Assembly: GCA_028023455.1 (NCBI GenBank)
Contig: JAQFVV010013362.1
Location: 79,677 to 143,676, forward strand
Length of the DNA stretch: 64,000 nt
Source of the DNA: Epiperipatus broadwayi
Taxonomy: Eukaryota > Onychophora > Udeonychophora > Euonychophora > Peripatidae
Direction of reading: 5' to 3'
Shown here: piece by piece, positions 12,400 through 26,266 of the stretch
How the letters are laid out: every line of letters starts with the position of its first letter
How positions within the stretch are numbered: the stretch's first letter is position 1
Notes under the pieces: generated by a model
Told to the model about the DNA's origin: nothing
Database searches by the model: none
The model's input: the letters and a program-made list of their open reading frames with translations, nothing else
Translations under genes and position numbers: made by a program

Positions 12400-12790
12400 C
12401 ATGTAATATAAAGAGTGTGCTAGTAGATCTAAACACACATTTTTTAATGATAAATTTCGCAAGAGAATGCATTCAAATTCTTTATCTAGAATTATCCGTA
12501 TCCCCAGATTGGTTTCAAACTAACGGGTGAAGAGCTAAGATATCCAGACCCTAGATTTAAAATACATATTCAAGCACAATATCTAATACTTAACTATTAA
12601 GTAAAAAATCTGAAAATAATCCAGCTATCCAACTTAAATAGCTACATGAGACTAAACAAAATTCAGATTCACCATATATTAATAGCCTTAGCAATCTAAC
12701 ATAGCCAAAAGCCTTAACAGCTAAAGTATGATATTAAAAAAAATCAAGTCATATATCACGTGAGTTATTTAGTTTGTATTTACAAATGTT
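12400..12790 (+). mobile_element. Foldback MITE-like element, family F, copy 1
   Basis: Shares blocks with other family F copies: ttctttatctagaattatcc, a ccccagattggtttca block, a tccagcta(t)cc(a)aactca-aatag block, and an end made of aaatcaagtca...cacgtga followed by tttgtatttacaaatg. Other copies lie at 12903-16640 (interrupted), 33850-34090, 34244-34690, 43340-43640 and 50530-50985, in both orientations and often as inverted pairs. No ORF; probably a non-autonomous DNA transposon. Confidence 0.6.
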
Positions 12791-12792
12791 GG

Positions 12793-12896
12793 TCAAGCGT
12801 TGTTAGCAGAGAGGTCAGTGCATCTGCCTTGCAAGCAAGCCGTTGGTTGCAGACGGTTGTTGTAGGTTTGCCTACCAGCTGATGCTATGGCATATA
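12793..12896 (+). mobile_element. tRNA-derived SINE, family B, copy 1
   Basis: Head looks like a tRNA: an A-box-like gttagcagagaggtcagtgc, an anticodon-arm-like catctgccttgcaagcaag, and a B-box-like gtaggtttgcctacc, ending gatgctatggcatata. The sequence at 27104-27200 shares this order and ends cgatgctatgac. It is not a working tRNA gene: the arms do not close into a cloverleaf and the B box is degenerate. Confidence 0.6.
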
Positions 12897-13726
12897 GAAA
12901 AAAAGTGTGTTCTAATAGCTCTAAACATGTATCTTTTATTTATTTATTTATTTATTATTTTACAATAAATGTAACAAGAGAACACATTCAAAATCTTTAT
13001 CTAGAATAGTGATTTTCAACGTGGTCAATGAATAGGTACGATACGTTTTGGATTTTGTTATTATAATCCTTGCAAATCACAAAAATTACAATATATCTTC
13101 TAAAAATAAAGATAATAGTAGTTTTTACAATGTTTTTCATGAAAATTATAATTTTTTTATGAAAATTATAATTTTTTGAATTATCACGGTATTTCTTGCT
13201 GATATTTAAACCCAATTTTCCTGCATATTATTAAAATATGACAAAACTAAATAATTATTGGTTCACAAGATTATTTAAGAATCTGCTTCCTAGTGTCTAT
13301 GATTACGTACAAGTTTCTAAAGTTTTCATACCACTATCACATCGAGCAATCACACACAGTGAATAATGTTTGTTCGACTTGTTCAGATCAAAACTTTTGC
13401 GTGGACATGTTAAATTAAAAGTGTTAAAATCAAACCTTGGTTGTTTCCCTTCTAAATTTTGAGAAAAAAAATGATTGAAAAATATTAACTTTATTTAGTG
13501 CAAAATACAGATGCAAATGAAAGTGAATCAAAAATATCTTGTTTAAGAGTATTTAAGGAAAGTAAGTACAGACTTTTAGTTAGTTAATCATCCAGATTGT
13601 AATTTTGGCCACATTTTTTAGTTAAATATTTCAAATAAAGATAATACCTGTTAAAATATATTAAAAAGACTGTAATGCATGCTCGAACAAAAAAATTAAA
13701 TATCCAACAAAGAAATAGTCAGTGTT

Positions 13727-13806
13727 TCGGATATAGTAAAAAAATAATTATTTCTTACTTTTTGTTTCGGATATAGTAAAAAAAATAATTATTTCTTACT
13801 TTTTAA
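13727..13806. repeat. Short tandem duplication
   Basis: Two head-to-tail copies of about 40 bases beginning tttcggatatagtaaaaaa and ending ttatttcttactttt, within the hAT element. Confidence 0.9.
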
Positions 13807-14046
13807 GGTTTGTTTTTCTTTGTGTAGGTGTTCGTGTTAAAAGAGTAAGAAGTGCTCAGATATTTTTTCAATTGTCATTGCACTTAGTTTTAATGTAAGT
13901 GTCTCAATAGTCTTACTCCAGTCAATTAATTTTAAATTTTTTATCTTACGAGATTTAAATAGCTTGTTTTTGTCGACAGATATCTTCTACTCAATATGGC
14001 AGAGGCTAAAAAAATGTAGGCAGTATAGCATTAATTAATTGAAGTT

Positions 14047-15660
14047 TTGATTTATCCACCAGTATCAGACAAGCATTTGCCCATAGGTCTTCTGTGCCAC
14101 AAAGTTTTAAGCAACAATGCTATGAAACCATCTAAGCTGGAGAATCATCTGAGAATGTTACATGCTGTTAAAACAGGTAATGATTTGATATGCTCTAAAA
14201 CTCTGAAAGAAAAACTTCAGCAGAGAATCATGCTAGGAAACATGTTTGCTTCAATGTCAAAAAGAGACAATGATGGTTTGCTGGCATCTTACAATATTTC
14301 ATCACTCTTAGAAAAATCAGGAAAGCCTCATACTATCGGAGAACAGCTGATTTTGTTAGCTGTTGAGAAGGTTTTAAAAAACTGTTCTACACAAACCTAT
14401 ATATGATATACTCCAAAAAGTTCCTTTGAGTGACAACACAGTTCAAAGATATATTGATGAAATGAGTCACGATGCAGAAATCTTCTTGTATAATTATTTA
14501 ACGAACAAATTATTTTCCCTTCAAGTCAATGAGTCAACTTTAACTGATATCAAAGCACTATTAATGGCATGTGTTTGTTCTGTTATGGATCAAAAAATAC
14601 ATCAAGAATTGCTTTTTGTGAAAACTTTGACAACAGAGACTAAAAGGTGAATCAATATTTAATTTCATGAAAAAAGTGATCCTCTTAACAATTATAATAT
14701 TGGTAGCAGCAGATGAAGCACCAGCCATGGTTTTTAAGCTATTTAAAACAAAAAGTACTTGGTGGTATATTTGCAATTCATTGTGTCATTCACCAGCAAC
14801 ATTTAGTACCGAAAAATCTAAGTGCTAGATTGCATCAATCTCTCAAATTCTCATAACAGCAATGGACAGCATTCATAGCAAAACGTTAAATTCTAGGTTG
14901 TTTGAGCAGTTGTGTGAAGAAAATGACATGAATTTTCATTGACTATTTCTTCACATTGAAGTATGCTGTTTCTCAAAAGACATGTTTGAAAAGACTTTTT
15001 TTTTCAATTTTTGAACTCATTTTAAATTTTTTGGAAGATAAAGATCCCATTTTGAAAGAAAATGTAATAAAATGGAAACCAGATATTACTTATTTAACAG
15101 ATATATCTGCTAAATTTAATGAGGTTAACTTGCAGTTACAAGGAAACAGCCTGAATTTAATAAAAAAAAAATCCATAATTTCAGATTTTTTTGCCAGAAT
15201 TAACCTATTCAAACAAAACATTGAAAGGTTGTGAATTTTCATAGTTTACAACTTATCATTGACAAATGTTCAGGATGATGACATTTTAGCATATGTTCAA
15301 CATATGTCACACACAGACTTTAAAACTAGATTTGATGAAGTTTTAACTGGAAATACTCCACTGGGTTATCCATCCATACAATGCAATTGAAGAATCATAT
15401 ATTGCACTCCAAGAACTCACGAAAATAAGTACTAATGAAGAATTTAAAGAGAAGTTCAAAAGAGAATATCAGCAATTCTGGCTTCAAAAAATATAGCTGT
15501 TACTTACCCTACATTATGGAATATTGCAAAAAAATTGATACTTTTTTCATGTTGATACTTTGTGGAAAGAGGTTGTAGTGCATTAACTAATCTGATGACC
15601 AAAAAAAGAAATTGTATGCAAATAACTCAGTGAGGAGATTTAAGGCTATACCTATCATTT
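14047..15660 (+). pseudogene. hAT transposase, ZBED5/SCAND3-like, broken
   Basis: Several frames together give one hAT transposase. 14047-14403: a BED-finger-like KPSKLENHLRMLH with LLCHKVLSN; the first Cys of the finger appears lost. 14426-14647: the start of the catalytic region (SDNTVQRYIDEMSHDAE, VNESTLTDIKALL). 14956-15231: NEVNLQLQGNSL and ISDFFARI, as in the region before the dimerisation domain. 15507-15660: the C-terminal dimerisation block with LWNIAKKLI, VERGCSALTNLMTKKRN and GDLRLYL. In this family the enzyme cuts and pastes DNA with a DDE active site; here frameshifts and stops separate every block, so it is inactive. Confidence 0.85.
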
Positions 15661-16640
15661 CACTTCAAATATTAAGCAATTGCTATTAGAGCATCAAGTC
15701 ATCCCTTCCATTAACAGCAATAATTATTGCATTTTTAGTTTTGAACCTTAGCTTTGTTTTATGGGTCTGTTACTAAATTCTCATTTTTGTCCAAAATCCA
15801 AACGTTTACTGAGTTTTGTGTCAAATTTTAAAGAGAATTTTAATTTAGCATTTTTTTTTTATTTTAAGCTATTAACATTTAATTTTGTTTTATTTCATAT
15901 AAAATAAGATTTTTAATTTGTTTCAATAAAAGTCTGAATAAAACATTTAAGTTTGTTTTCTTTTTGTACAAAGCCCTATTAATGTGAACAGCACTACGCC
16001 AGCTGTAAAAAACATATTTGATGATATAAAGTGTTTAGGAAAATTTAATATTAGGCAGGTAGGTGCCTATGCCAATTAAATAATTTAGAAAGTGGTCCAC
16101 AGGACAAAAAAGTTTGAGGACCTCTAATCTAAAATTATCCCTACCCAAACTCATTTCAAGCTAATGGCTCTCATCAGTGAAGAACTAGGACATCCAGATT
16201 CTAGATTCAAAATACAAACTCAAGCACAACTTTTATGTAATACTTAACTATTAAGGAGAAACTCTGAAATTTTCAGATATGTATATGACTTCAAAGTCAT
16301 GTTGGTTAGTTGGATTTGATGACATATAGATGATTGAAAATATCAGATATTCTATTTAATACTTAAGTATTATATAAATACTGTGCTTGAGTTTGTATCG
16401 TGACTCTACTATCTGGATATTCTAGCTCTTCACTGATGAGTGTCATTAGCTTGTAACATGTTTGGCAATAGAGATAATTCTAGATAAAAGTTTTGAATGT
16501 GTTCTCTTGTAGCATTTATCATGAAAAAAGCATAAATAAAAAAATAAATACTAAAAATATTTTATTTAAAGCTATTAGTTACTCTTTATATTATATTTGT
16601 AAATACAAGCTAAATAAGTCACATGATGTATGATTTAATT

Positions 16641-17094
16641 TTTATTAATATATGCATGTGTGTGTGTATGTGTGTGTAATAATAGCTATCTCGGAAACAA
16701 AACATCATCAAGCTAAATAACCCTGGTATAATTTTTTTGCTTTATTTCTCATAAAGAATATCTATATATTGTAACATGATGGGTAAATGGGATAGATATA
16801 TGGGGTGATGACAAATTGTCATCAATTCCAGGTCAAAATTAAAATTTATGAGAAGTTTATTAAAAATATTAAAGTAAGGATATTAAATAAATGTTTATAA
16901 TCATTATTGGTAAATATATTAAAGTGAGAATATATTAAGTAATGTTAATATCTAAATATATAAGTAATTTTATGTAGTAAAGAGAGCATAAGAACACTGT
17001 GAGAGATCAAGCCACCTATTCCTCAGACCAAATATAATTAATAATAAATCAATCAGTATTATCAATAAGTGAAACTAATACTCATCATTATGAG
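16641..17094. other. Intronic sequence, unassigned
   Basis: AT-rich with a (TG)n-like run at about 16656-16676. Nothing else recognised. Confidence 0.45.
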
Positions 17095-17232
17095 TGATCA
17101 AATAATAAATAAAATCAACAGTAAATCCAGTGATTGGATGTGAAATGGGTCTTGTATTAATGATGGTCAAATAATAAAATAAAATCAACAGTAAATCTGG
17201 TGACTGGATTTGAAATGAGTCTTGTACAGACA
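17095..17232. repeat. Tandem duplication of about 70 bases
   Basis: Two diverged head-to-tail copies. Both contain gatcaaataataaa or ggtcaaataataaa, aaaatcaacagtaaatc, gtga(t/c)tggat and gtcttgta. Confidence 0.85.
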
Positions 17233-17756
17233 AAGTCAACTATTTAGTAGTTTTCAGCTTGGGAAATTATTTAAAACAATTTTATTGTACCAACTAAGTG
17301 TTAGTCCATATGATATACACTTATAAAAAAACAATAATATTGGGATATTAAAACATTCTGATCATCATCAATGCTTTGACCACTTGGTACCAATTAATGT
17401 ACTGCCAACTATAAACACAATTTGTAATAGAAATTAAACTAAATAAATTTATAGTGCATGGGCTTTAAAGAATGTACTCTTCATGCCAATCCAGAATCAT
17501 GATTATGATCATCATTACCAATTGCTGCCCATACACTAAAATACATCTCCATTTATATAATCAGTGTCCCTTTTAAAACAGAAATAAAGTTTTAACTTTA
17601 AACTTTGAACATTAAATTTTATTTTTAAATTGAAAGTTGTTTATAAATCACCTGTACACAGTATACATATATACGTGCCCTTTCCCAAAACAGAAAATTA
17701 AGTTTGCTTTTAACATCTTAACATTCAATCTTAATTTTAAATTGGAAAGTCTTATA
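17233..17756. other. Intronic sequence, unassigned
   Basis: No ORF or repeat ends recognised. Two similar stretches (17575-17640 and 17685-17750: aaacagaaa...taa, cttta/ttttaac, aacattaaatttta or aacattcaatctta) suggest an old internal duplication. Confidence 0.45.
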
Positions 17757-17978
17757 TCAGCATCATCATCACCATTATCAATCCATTGTAGGATGAAGCT
17801 CTCTCCAAGTTCAATTCATCTTCTCCAATCTCTAGCATTGCTTCTCCACATCACCACTGCACACTTTCTTATTTCATTCATTTATCTCACATGTGGTCTT
17901 TTTCTGGATTTTTTACAATCATTTGAATCCAGTTTAAGATTTCAATTGTCCATCTATTACTCCCAACATGCCTTGATA
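17757..17978 (-). mobile_element. RTE-like LINE, 3' end fragment
   Basis: Matches the 3' end of the long LINE at 37660-37880 on the same strand (catcatcatca, attatcaatcca, tgtaggatgaag, ctctccaagttcaattca, cacatgtggtct, tttaagatttcaattgtcc). Only the last about 220 bases are present, the usual 5' truncation of LINEs, ending in a (TGA)n-type tail when read on the minus strand. Confidence 0.85.
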
Positions 17979-18399
17979 AGGACTTGTAAGAATTGAAAGC
18001 ACTTGGCAATAATTATTTAGTCATTATTTTATTTATATTAAAGAAACTATGTTTTAACTATTGATGAAATGTTATATTATATTTATGTTTAAATAAAGTA
18101 AAATAGAAGTGAATCTCATGAGCTTTTCATAATTTAACATTAACTAATATCTTTATATCTGTTTTACAACAGGCAATTAATAAATTACAAATGTCCACTA
18201 AAGTAGTGTATTTATAGATCTCAGATTAACAGTGATCCATTATCATATAAGCTGTTTTAGAGTAATTGTTATTCAACACTGTTTTAAAAAATTCTAGTCA
18301 AAGCAGGGATTAAAAGTAATCAGAAAATATAATTATGGATTTCACATATTTTTATGTTCCATTCTTTGTTAGTAACTATAATTTGATTGTATGCGTATT
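17979..18399. other. Intronic sequence, unassigned
   Basis: AT-rich, no features recognised. Confidence 0.4.
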
Positions 18400-18676
18400 T
18401 ATATTTTGGACTATTTTCATTGTCTACATGTCTTTAGAAAAAAATAACATTATTTAACTTTTCCATTTACATCCAACTCTTAATAATAGCAAACACAGGT
18501 TAAAATATGCATAATGCTTTGAGAAGTATAATTCTCCACTCTTATTCAGGTATCACTAGCCTATCCAGGGACAATAATGGCATGGGAATTGAATCTGGAT
18601 TCTTAGATTCTTGAATATTGAATTTTAAGGTAACACTTTAACCAACTGAGTCATCCTGTCAAAGGCAACAGTCAGT
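18400..18676 (-). mobile_element. tRNA-derived SINE, family A, copy 1
   Basis: Read on the minus strand it starts ctgttgcctttgacaggatg, has an A-box-like gactcagttggttaaag (18640-18656), then a conserved accttaaaattcaatattca, a B-box-like ccagattcaattccc (18584-18598), and a body ending in a T-rich tail followed by ctaaagacat. The sequence at 29781-30013 on the plus strand has the same order with many scattered differences. The tRNA-like head is typical of SINEs transcribed by RNA polymerase III and moved by a LINE partner. Confidence 0.75.
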
Positions 18677-18844
18677 AGAAAATTCCATATACTTATGTAT
18701 AAGGCTCTTCCTGATTTCTTCATTTATCCTAAGAGCAAAGTTGATTTGTGGTTTCCATATATTATGTATAATCACACTTGGTTAGCTTGTAGAGTTAATG
18801 ATTGTCGTATGAGAAGAATTTTTGAATTACTTTTTCCTGTCCAT

Positions 18845-18951
<107 letters not shown>

Positions 18952-19419
18952 ACAGGCAAATTTCATTAAGAGAATTTATAAAGGAATATGTGATATTGCA
19001 TTTTGTGCACCACCTAAATTAAATAAATTAATAAACAATTCAAAAGATAAAATTTTACTGACAAATAAAAATTGTATCATTTACAAATGGACATGTAGGT
19101 GTTGCAATGGATATATAGGTGAATTGAGGTGCACATTGGAAAAAAAGAACAAAAGAGCACTTATTGTTATTTAAAAGGGTTCAAAATACAAAACAAAATT
19201 TTAAAAATAGTGATAATTTATCAGCTTGTTTTTTATGACCATAATAAATCATGTATATATGGTTTTAATTTTGATTATAATAATGTAAAAATATTGGAAA
19301 CTGAAAGAAATAATAATAAAAGAAAAATTAAAGAGGCGATGTTAATATATAAACACAAGCATAATTTAATTAATAGGCAAGCAGCAGATGTTAAGATCAC
19401 AGAATTATGGGAAAGCTGA
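18952..19419 (+). pseudogene. Penelope-like element endonuclease (GIY-YIG) fragment
   Basis: Two overlapping frames (shift near 19140). The first has [11 protein letters not shown] and CIIYKWTCRCCNGYIGE, the linker and GIY-YIG core of Penelope-like retroelements; the second continues with NNNKRKIKEAMLIYK and NLINRQ, the end of that domain, where an E.MLI motif is usual. The GIY-YIG domain is the endonuclease of Penelope-like elements and lies C-terminal to the reverse transcriptase. The fragment begins directly after the TA microsatellite, so the rest is missing. Confidence 0.75.
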
Positions 19420-19584
19420 CATTTTTAAAAGTGATAGTTGACAAAGCTACAAGGTAGTTGAAAGTGCTTCTAAGTTATGGTTATACATATAATTTTTGTA
19501 AACTTTTAATTACTGTACTTTCAAATATTTATTTATAAATTTACGTATATTATTTTGAAGAAATACAGACATCGATTTGTAATA

Positions 19585-20312
19585 TATATATCCAAATGGA
19601 CATTATATTCATTGGTACATACATGGTCTGCTATATTAGACCCATCTGTTTTCTCTCTTCTAATCATTAGTTTTATCTCTGGCAGTCATTTTTTAATTGG
19701 GTGATTGATCATTCACATGATATTTAATAGATGCAGGTACTGCTTTTGAGCATTTCAAGTTTAAGCTTTGGAGACATTAGAATTATTTTAATGTGGTTTG
19801 GTTGCAATATTGTTATGAGGTTATACTGATTTCAGATTTTCTTTAATTTGTTTGTTATTTTTGTTATGTATGAAAACACTACAGTAATAATAACTGTTTT
19901 GAATTTTGGTGGTTCATTTTGCTGTCGATATAAGGTTTTTAAATAACAGTTGATGGATAATCATTTTTATAAGAGTTTGTTCTATATAGATCTTTTTTTC
20001 AAAACACTGGTTTCTGAACAAACTGTTTTTGCTCTATTCCATAGTGATAGTATAACACCATGTTTTGTGTTTCTGGTATCATTTTATGCATATACTAAGA
20101 ATTTTCCTCTATTTGTTGGTTTTCTGTAAACTGTAGTTTTAATTTTTTCATAACAGGGTCTTATCACAAGAATATCTAAAATGCCAATTTTGTTCTAATT
20201 CTATTGTGATTATTTGAAAGAAATATGTTATTGATGATTTCCAGAATGCTTGTAGTATTGCTCCACCATTCTGTTCATGCAAACAATGTATCATCAACAT
20301 GGTCTATTAGAA
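19585..20312 (-). pseudogene. Penelope-like element reverse transcriptase to endonuclease fragment
   Basis: On the minus strand, in shifting frames: HVDDTLFA (20279-20301; the expected following Trp is TGA), the active-site motif that is YVDD in most members; LDILVIR; TTVYRKPTN (20117-20138), the strongly conserved block after the active site; PPKFKTVIITVVFSYI and LQPNHIKIILMSPK of the linker; then ADHVCTNEYNVHL near 19590-19640, the start of the endonuclease. The last motif is nearly the same as in the plus-strand fragment at 29530-29570, so both are one family. Confidence 0.8.
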
Positions 20313-20713
20313 GAGGGTGCAATCATGGGTTATGTATTTCATTGCATCATCTTCAGAATCCTACCTGAAGACCCTAGGTCTGAAGGTAGTTAGATGTGAC
20401 CCACTCTCTTTTCCCCTTCACACACTGTCAACCGGACCCATTACAATATATATATATATATATCACTACCGCCATAATTTCAGAAATATTTTTTTTGTAA
20501 ACCAAACATAAATCTGAATAAATTGGCAGCACAGATATAGAGGTTTATTTTATAGCAAAGAGATAAAAAGTAATCATTATGTTACTTTTTTTACTTATGG
20601 CACTTTATTTAGACTTATGTTTGTTTTACAAGCATTTAAATGAAGCGATAAACAAATGGATTAATGGATGGATTAGATAGATAAATAGATATGGTAGATA
20701 AATGTATACATTC

Positions 20714-21127
<414 letters not shown>

Positions 21128-21166
21128 TATATATCAGGTAGAATAGTTGCTTTCTTTTTTTTACAG

Positions 21167-21218
21167 ATGGGAAATCTGTCCATAGCTGTTGATATTTTAA
21201 AGGGATATATCAAATACG
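21167..21218 (+). CDS. Prolyl 4-hydroxylase alpha-like exon (52 bases), exon 2 of 4 seen
   Basis: Very short exon between a strong acceptor (ttctttttttttacag) and donor TACG|GTAATT. It starts in phase 0, as the exon at 8118 ends, and ends with the first base of a codon. It encodes MGNLSIAVDILKGYIKY. Joined to its neighbours it gives LSTAYTI-MGNLSIAVDILK and then IKY-DPNNEK. P4HA proteins have the block LS.A.YQ.GNL..AL.LT..LL.LDP at this point, and the join aligns to it with no gap. This is helix B of a tetratricopeptide motif in the substrate-binding domain. A missed or extra microexon elsewhere is possible, but phase and alignment agree. Confidence 0.75.
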
Positions 21219-21491
21219 GTAATTATAGCATTAAATCAAACTTTATTTATCTTAAAGTGAGAATTATATTGGGAAAAAAGTTGAATATTTTAAAAATATT
21301 ATCGTTATAAAGGATTAACAATATTTTTGTTATATATAAAATGAAAATAAATTTAAGTAAAATCATATTAACAATAAATAGTAATAGTAATATTAGTAAT
21401 AGTAATAGTAATAATAATGATATATACAACATTTTATTAAACATTAAGGAAAATCTGCACAAGTTAATTATTTGATTTATAATAGCTTTAT

Positions 21492-22036
21492 TTACATTCG
21501 AATATCAGCCTTTCAAGCTAATGTGCAAACGCTTTGCGAGTGTTAATAAATAAATGAATACCCTCTGACCAATACAAGATATAGTATTTATGCAGGAATA
21601 AAAAGAATCTCTCTTATTCATACGACTCAAATATTTATATATGAGCAAATCTGAAGTACTGGCACAGAAGGCATGACGATAGAACTGTCACTTTAAATTA
21701 CTATATACAATATCTGAATGAATGACACCGATGAAATTTTCTAGAATTTACTAAACGTCATTCCAACTGAAACTTAATCATATATATAAATAAGCATCGG
21801 TGTCATTCATTCAGACATTGTATATAGTAATTTAAAGTGACCGTTCTATTGTCACACCTTCTGTGCCAGTACTTTAGATTTGCTCATATATAAATATTTG
21901 AGTCGTATGAATAAGAGGGATTCTTTTTATTCCTGCATAATTACTATATCTTGTATTGGTCAGAGGGTATTCATTTAATTATTAACACTCGCAAAGCGTT
22001 TGCACATTAGCTTGAAAGGCTGATATTCGAATGTAA
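21492..22036. repeat. Giant inverted repeat, 545 bases
   Basis: Left arm 21492-21732 (ttacattcgaatatcagc ... gacaccgat) and right arm 21795-22036 (catcggtgtcattcattcag ... gctgatattcgaatgtaa) are reverse complements over about 240 bases with few mismatches and a 62-base spacer. No ORF. Probably a foldback transposon or MITE. It lies about 270 bases after P4HA exon 2, so the pre-mRNA would contain a very long hairpin. Confidence 0.9.
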
Positions 22037-22399
22037 CTACAATTGTATGCAGACGCTATAAAAATAAATGCTTATTTAATAGCTTTATTTATTTTATTTT
22101 TTTAATAAATTTCTAAGAAAATAAATTCATATTAATCCTTAATAAAATCATTAATTTCCCATTTCAATTTCGATGATGATGAAATTTACTTTTTTGATTA
22201 TATATATATTACTTTTATTTAAATTTGAGAAGTAATATATTAAAAACAAGAAAAATAATTATTTCTTTGACCAAAATTTGAGGGAAAAGATTAGATTTGA
22301 AATAAAAGTGGAATGTGACATAAATTAATTAATTCAATTAATTAATTCATGGACACCTTCCACATACACTTTTATTCCAAGTCAAGTATACAGATCCAA

Positions 22400-24205
<1,806 letters not shown>

Positions 24206-24427
24206 AATTAAATTGAGATACTGGAAAATCGCATTGAGCTCATTATAACACTTATCTGACAGCCAATCAGATGTTATAATAGCTGTGGTGGCCACCCTTT
24301 TCTCGTAAATTCTTTGTCATGTGCTTATGATTTGGTTGTCATTCGGACAGCTATCATAACATCTGATTGGCTGTCAGATAAGTGTTATAACAAGTGCAAT
24401 GAGATTTTCCAGCATCTCAATTTAATT
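24206..24427. repeat. Inverted repeat with arms of about 80 bases
   Basis: Left arm 24206-24285 (attaaattgagatactggaa ... cagatgttataatagctg) and right arm 24348-24427 (cagctatcataacatctgat ... tctcaatttaat) pair. The loop carries tcgtaaattctttgtcatgt. The loop and right arm are repeated in direct orientation at 24640-24810, so this is a mobile or duplicated unit. Confidence 0.85.
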
Positions 24428-24639
24428 TCAATTTCATTTATCTGTGCTTCACAAATTAAATATTATTTACATAATTTACTGCTAGTTATATTATCTAAAA
24501 ACTACTGCATAGTAAATCGTAGGATTTTGTGCTGTACATTTATAATTTAAACTCAGTGAGTTAATTGTGAAGATAGTTAAAGCTTCAAATTTAATACTTA
24601 TGACTGGCTTAGATATATAGAAAGAAAAATAGAGAAAAG

Positions 24640-24810
24640 GTCACCCTTTTCTCATAAATTCTTTGTCATGTGTTTATGGTTTGGTTGTCATTCGGACAGC
24701 TATCATAACATCTGATTGACTGTCAGATAAGTGTTATAATAAGTGCAATGATATTTTTCAGTATCTTCATCTATATGCTCTTCGCAAATTAAATGTTATT
24801 TAAATACATT
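24640..24810. repeat. Direct repeat of the loop and right arm of the preceding palindrome
   Basis: tcacccttttctcataaatt, ctttgtcatgtgtttatg, ggttgtcattcggacagcta and cagataagtgttataa follow the order at 24293-24420, and the similarity continues through caaattaaat(a/g)ttattta. The left arm is absent. Confidence 0.85.
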
Positions 24811-26190
24811 GTATAATTTTCACATGTTTAATGTGGCTTTTTTAAAGAAAAATATACTATATTCTAATATTGTGACAATATCAGACATCTCTTATTGATA
24901 TTGTATTAGTTTGAAATAATTAATATTGATCAGATCTTTTATGACAATAATAGAAATATATTTGGTTACTTAATCAAATGTAATAAAACAATGTCTAAGA
25001 AATCTTTAGGGATCAACTGCTAAATAAATAATATTTTAAATTATTATTTTCTGTGGATCATGCATACAATGATGGAAAATCAATAAACAACATGCAAATA
25101 AATCACAACTTGACTAAAGTACATTTTAGAAAAACGATTCACAAATTTATTTTATAAGTTAACAAAAGATTTATAACAAAATAAATTAGAATATTTACAA
25201 AGTAAAATGTATATTAACATTATTTAGCATAAATAAAAGAAATATTTACAATAAATATGACATAAATATAAAAAATAAAATAAGAATAGCCTTCACTGTG
25301 GCCACTTTAAAAAAATACAATTAAAAAAATGAAAACTTACAACACTTATAACGTACATAACGTTCATTTAATAAAATAGTGTTCTATTATTTATAATGAG
25401 GATGGTTAAATAGTTTCCCCAATTTTCTAAATCCAAATTTAATATCATGTTTAATTTACCATAAGGTAACTTATTTAAAACGTAAATATATCAATGCAGA
25501 TTTATATATTAAAAATATTTTTTATATATAAATAAAATATTGAAGAGAAATTATTTAAAATTTTCTTTTCAATTTAACAATGTGCCATTCCAATGTTTAG
25601 CTATCAGAAATACCTTAAAATAAAGTATAAATGTCTCAATATAGAAAACTACTTAACTATTGTGAGAAAAAATATTCGGGAGGAAGTTTTATAAATTTAT
25701 AAATTAACTAAATGTAACTCCAATAATAAAATTTGAGAAAAACTAACCATAAGTCGTATTGCTTGACCTTATTTTTTTCTCATTCTGACGCTCTCTCATA
25801 CATCATATGATTACCAAACTCCTTTCTACTATTCTCACTTTCAATATGCATCTTAATATAATAAAAGATTTCTATTATTTTGTATAGGCTTCAGTTATTC
25901 TTCTCCCATATTATACATTATGGTAATCTCAACATCATTTGAAAGGAAACTTTTCATATACTACATCTTGCCCCTCAAAATTAACTACTTCAAAATGATT
26001 CAATCATACTTTTCCAACTTAAACTTCCTTCTGCAATGATACTTGTGATGATGGATAGCAATTAAAATGTAGGACATGGAATAATAATGAGAATGTTCCA
26101 AAATAAGATAATATCACCATGGGAACAGTACTAATCAAAAGAGTAAGTCCATATCCATTGGGTACCTACTATTAAGTCATGGCTCTATCA
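24811..26190. other. Intronic sequence, unassigned
   Basis: Very AT-rich. I see no coding segment, element end or repeat unit. Confidence 0.45.
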
Positions 26191-26195
26191 TAGCA

Positions 26196-26198
<3 letters not shown>

Positions 26199-26264
<66 letters not shown>
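26199..26264. repeat. Compound (TA)n(GA)n microsatellite
   Basis: TA repeats of about 46 bases followed by about 20 bases of GA repeats. Confidence 0.95.

Positions 26265-26266
<2 letters not shown>

Larger units (their letters stand above)
13007..16126 (+). mobile_element. hAT transposon (ZBED/SCAND3-like), degenerate, about 3.1 kb
   Basis: Starts tagtgattttcaacgtggtc and ends agtttgaggacctcta; the ends are imperfect inverted repeats (TAGNG..T..TCAA). The flanking 8-mers atctagaa (12999-13006) and atctaaaa (16127-16134) match at 7 of 8 positions, and 8-base target duplications are a hAT hallmark. The target is identifiable as a family F element whose empty-site sequence is preserved at 12479-12500. 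The interior carries the broken transposase at 14047-15660. Confidence 0.85.
12903..16640. mobile_element. Foldback element, family F, copy 2, split by a hAT insertion
   Basis: The left part 12903-13006 (ends aatctttatctagaa) and right part 16127-16640 (starts atctaaaattatcc) join into the same sequence that copy 1 has uninterrupted at 12479-12500. The right part then folds back: from about 16400 to 16640 it repeats the left arm as reverse complement (cttcactgatgagtgtcatt, ataattctagataaaa, gtgttctcttgtagcattta), ending atttgtaaatacaagcta and a cacatgatgtatga end block. So the element is a long inverted repeat, and the hAT element at 13007-16126 landed in its left arm. Confidence 0.75.

Noticed and set aside
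12793-12896. Possible functional tRNA gene
   Set aside because: The acceptor and T arms do not pair and the B box is degenerate; a second diverged copy at 27104 indicates a SINE.
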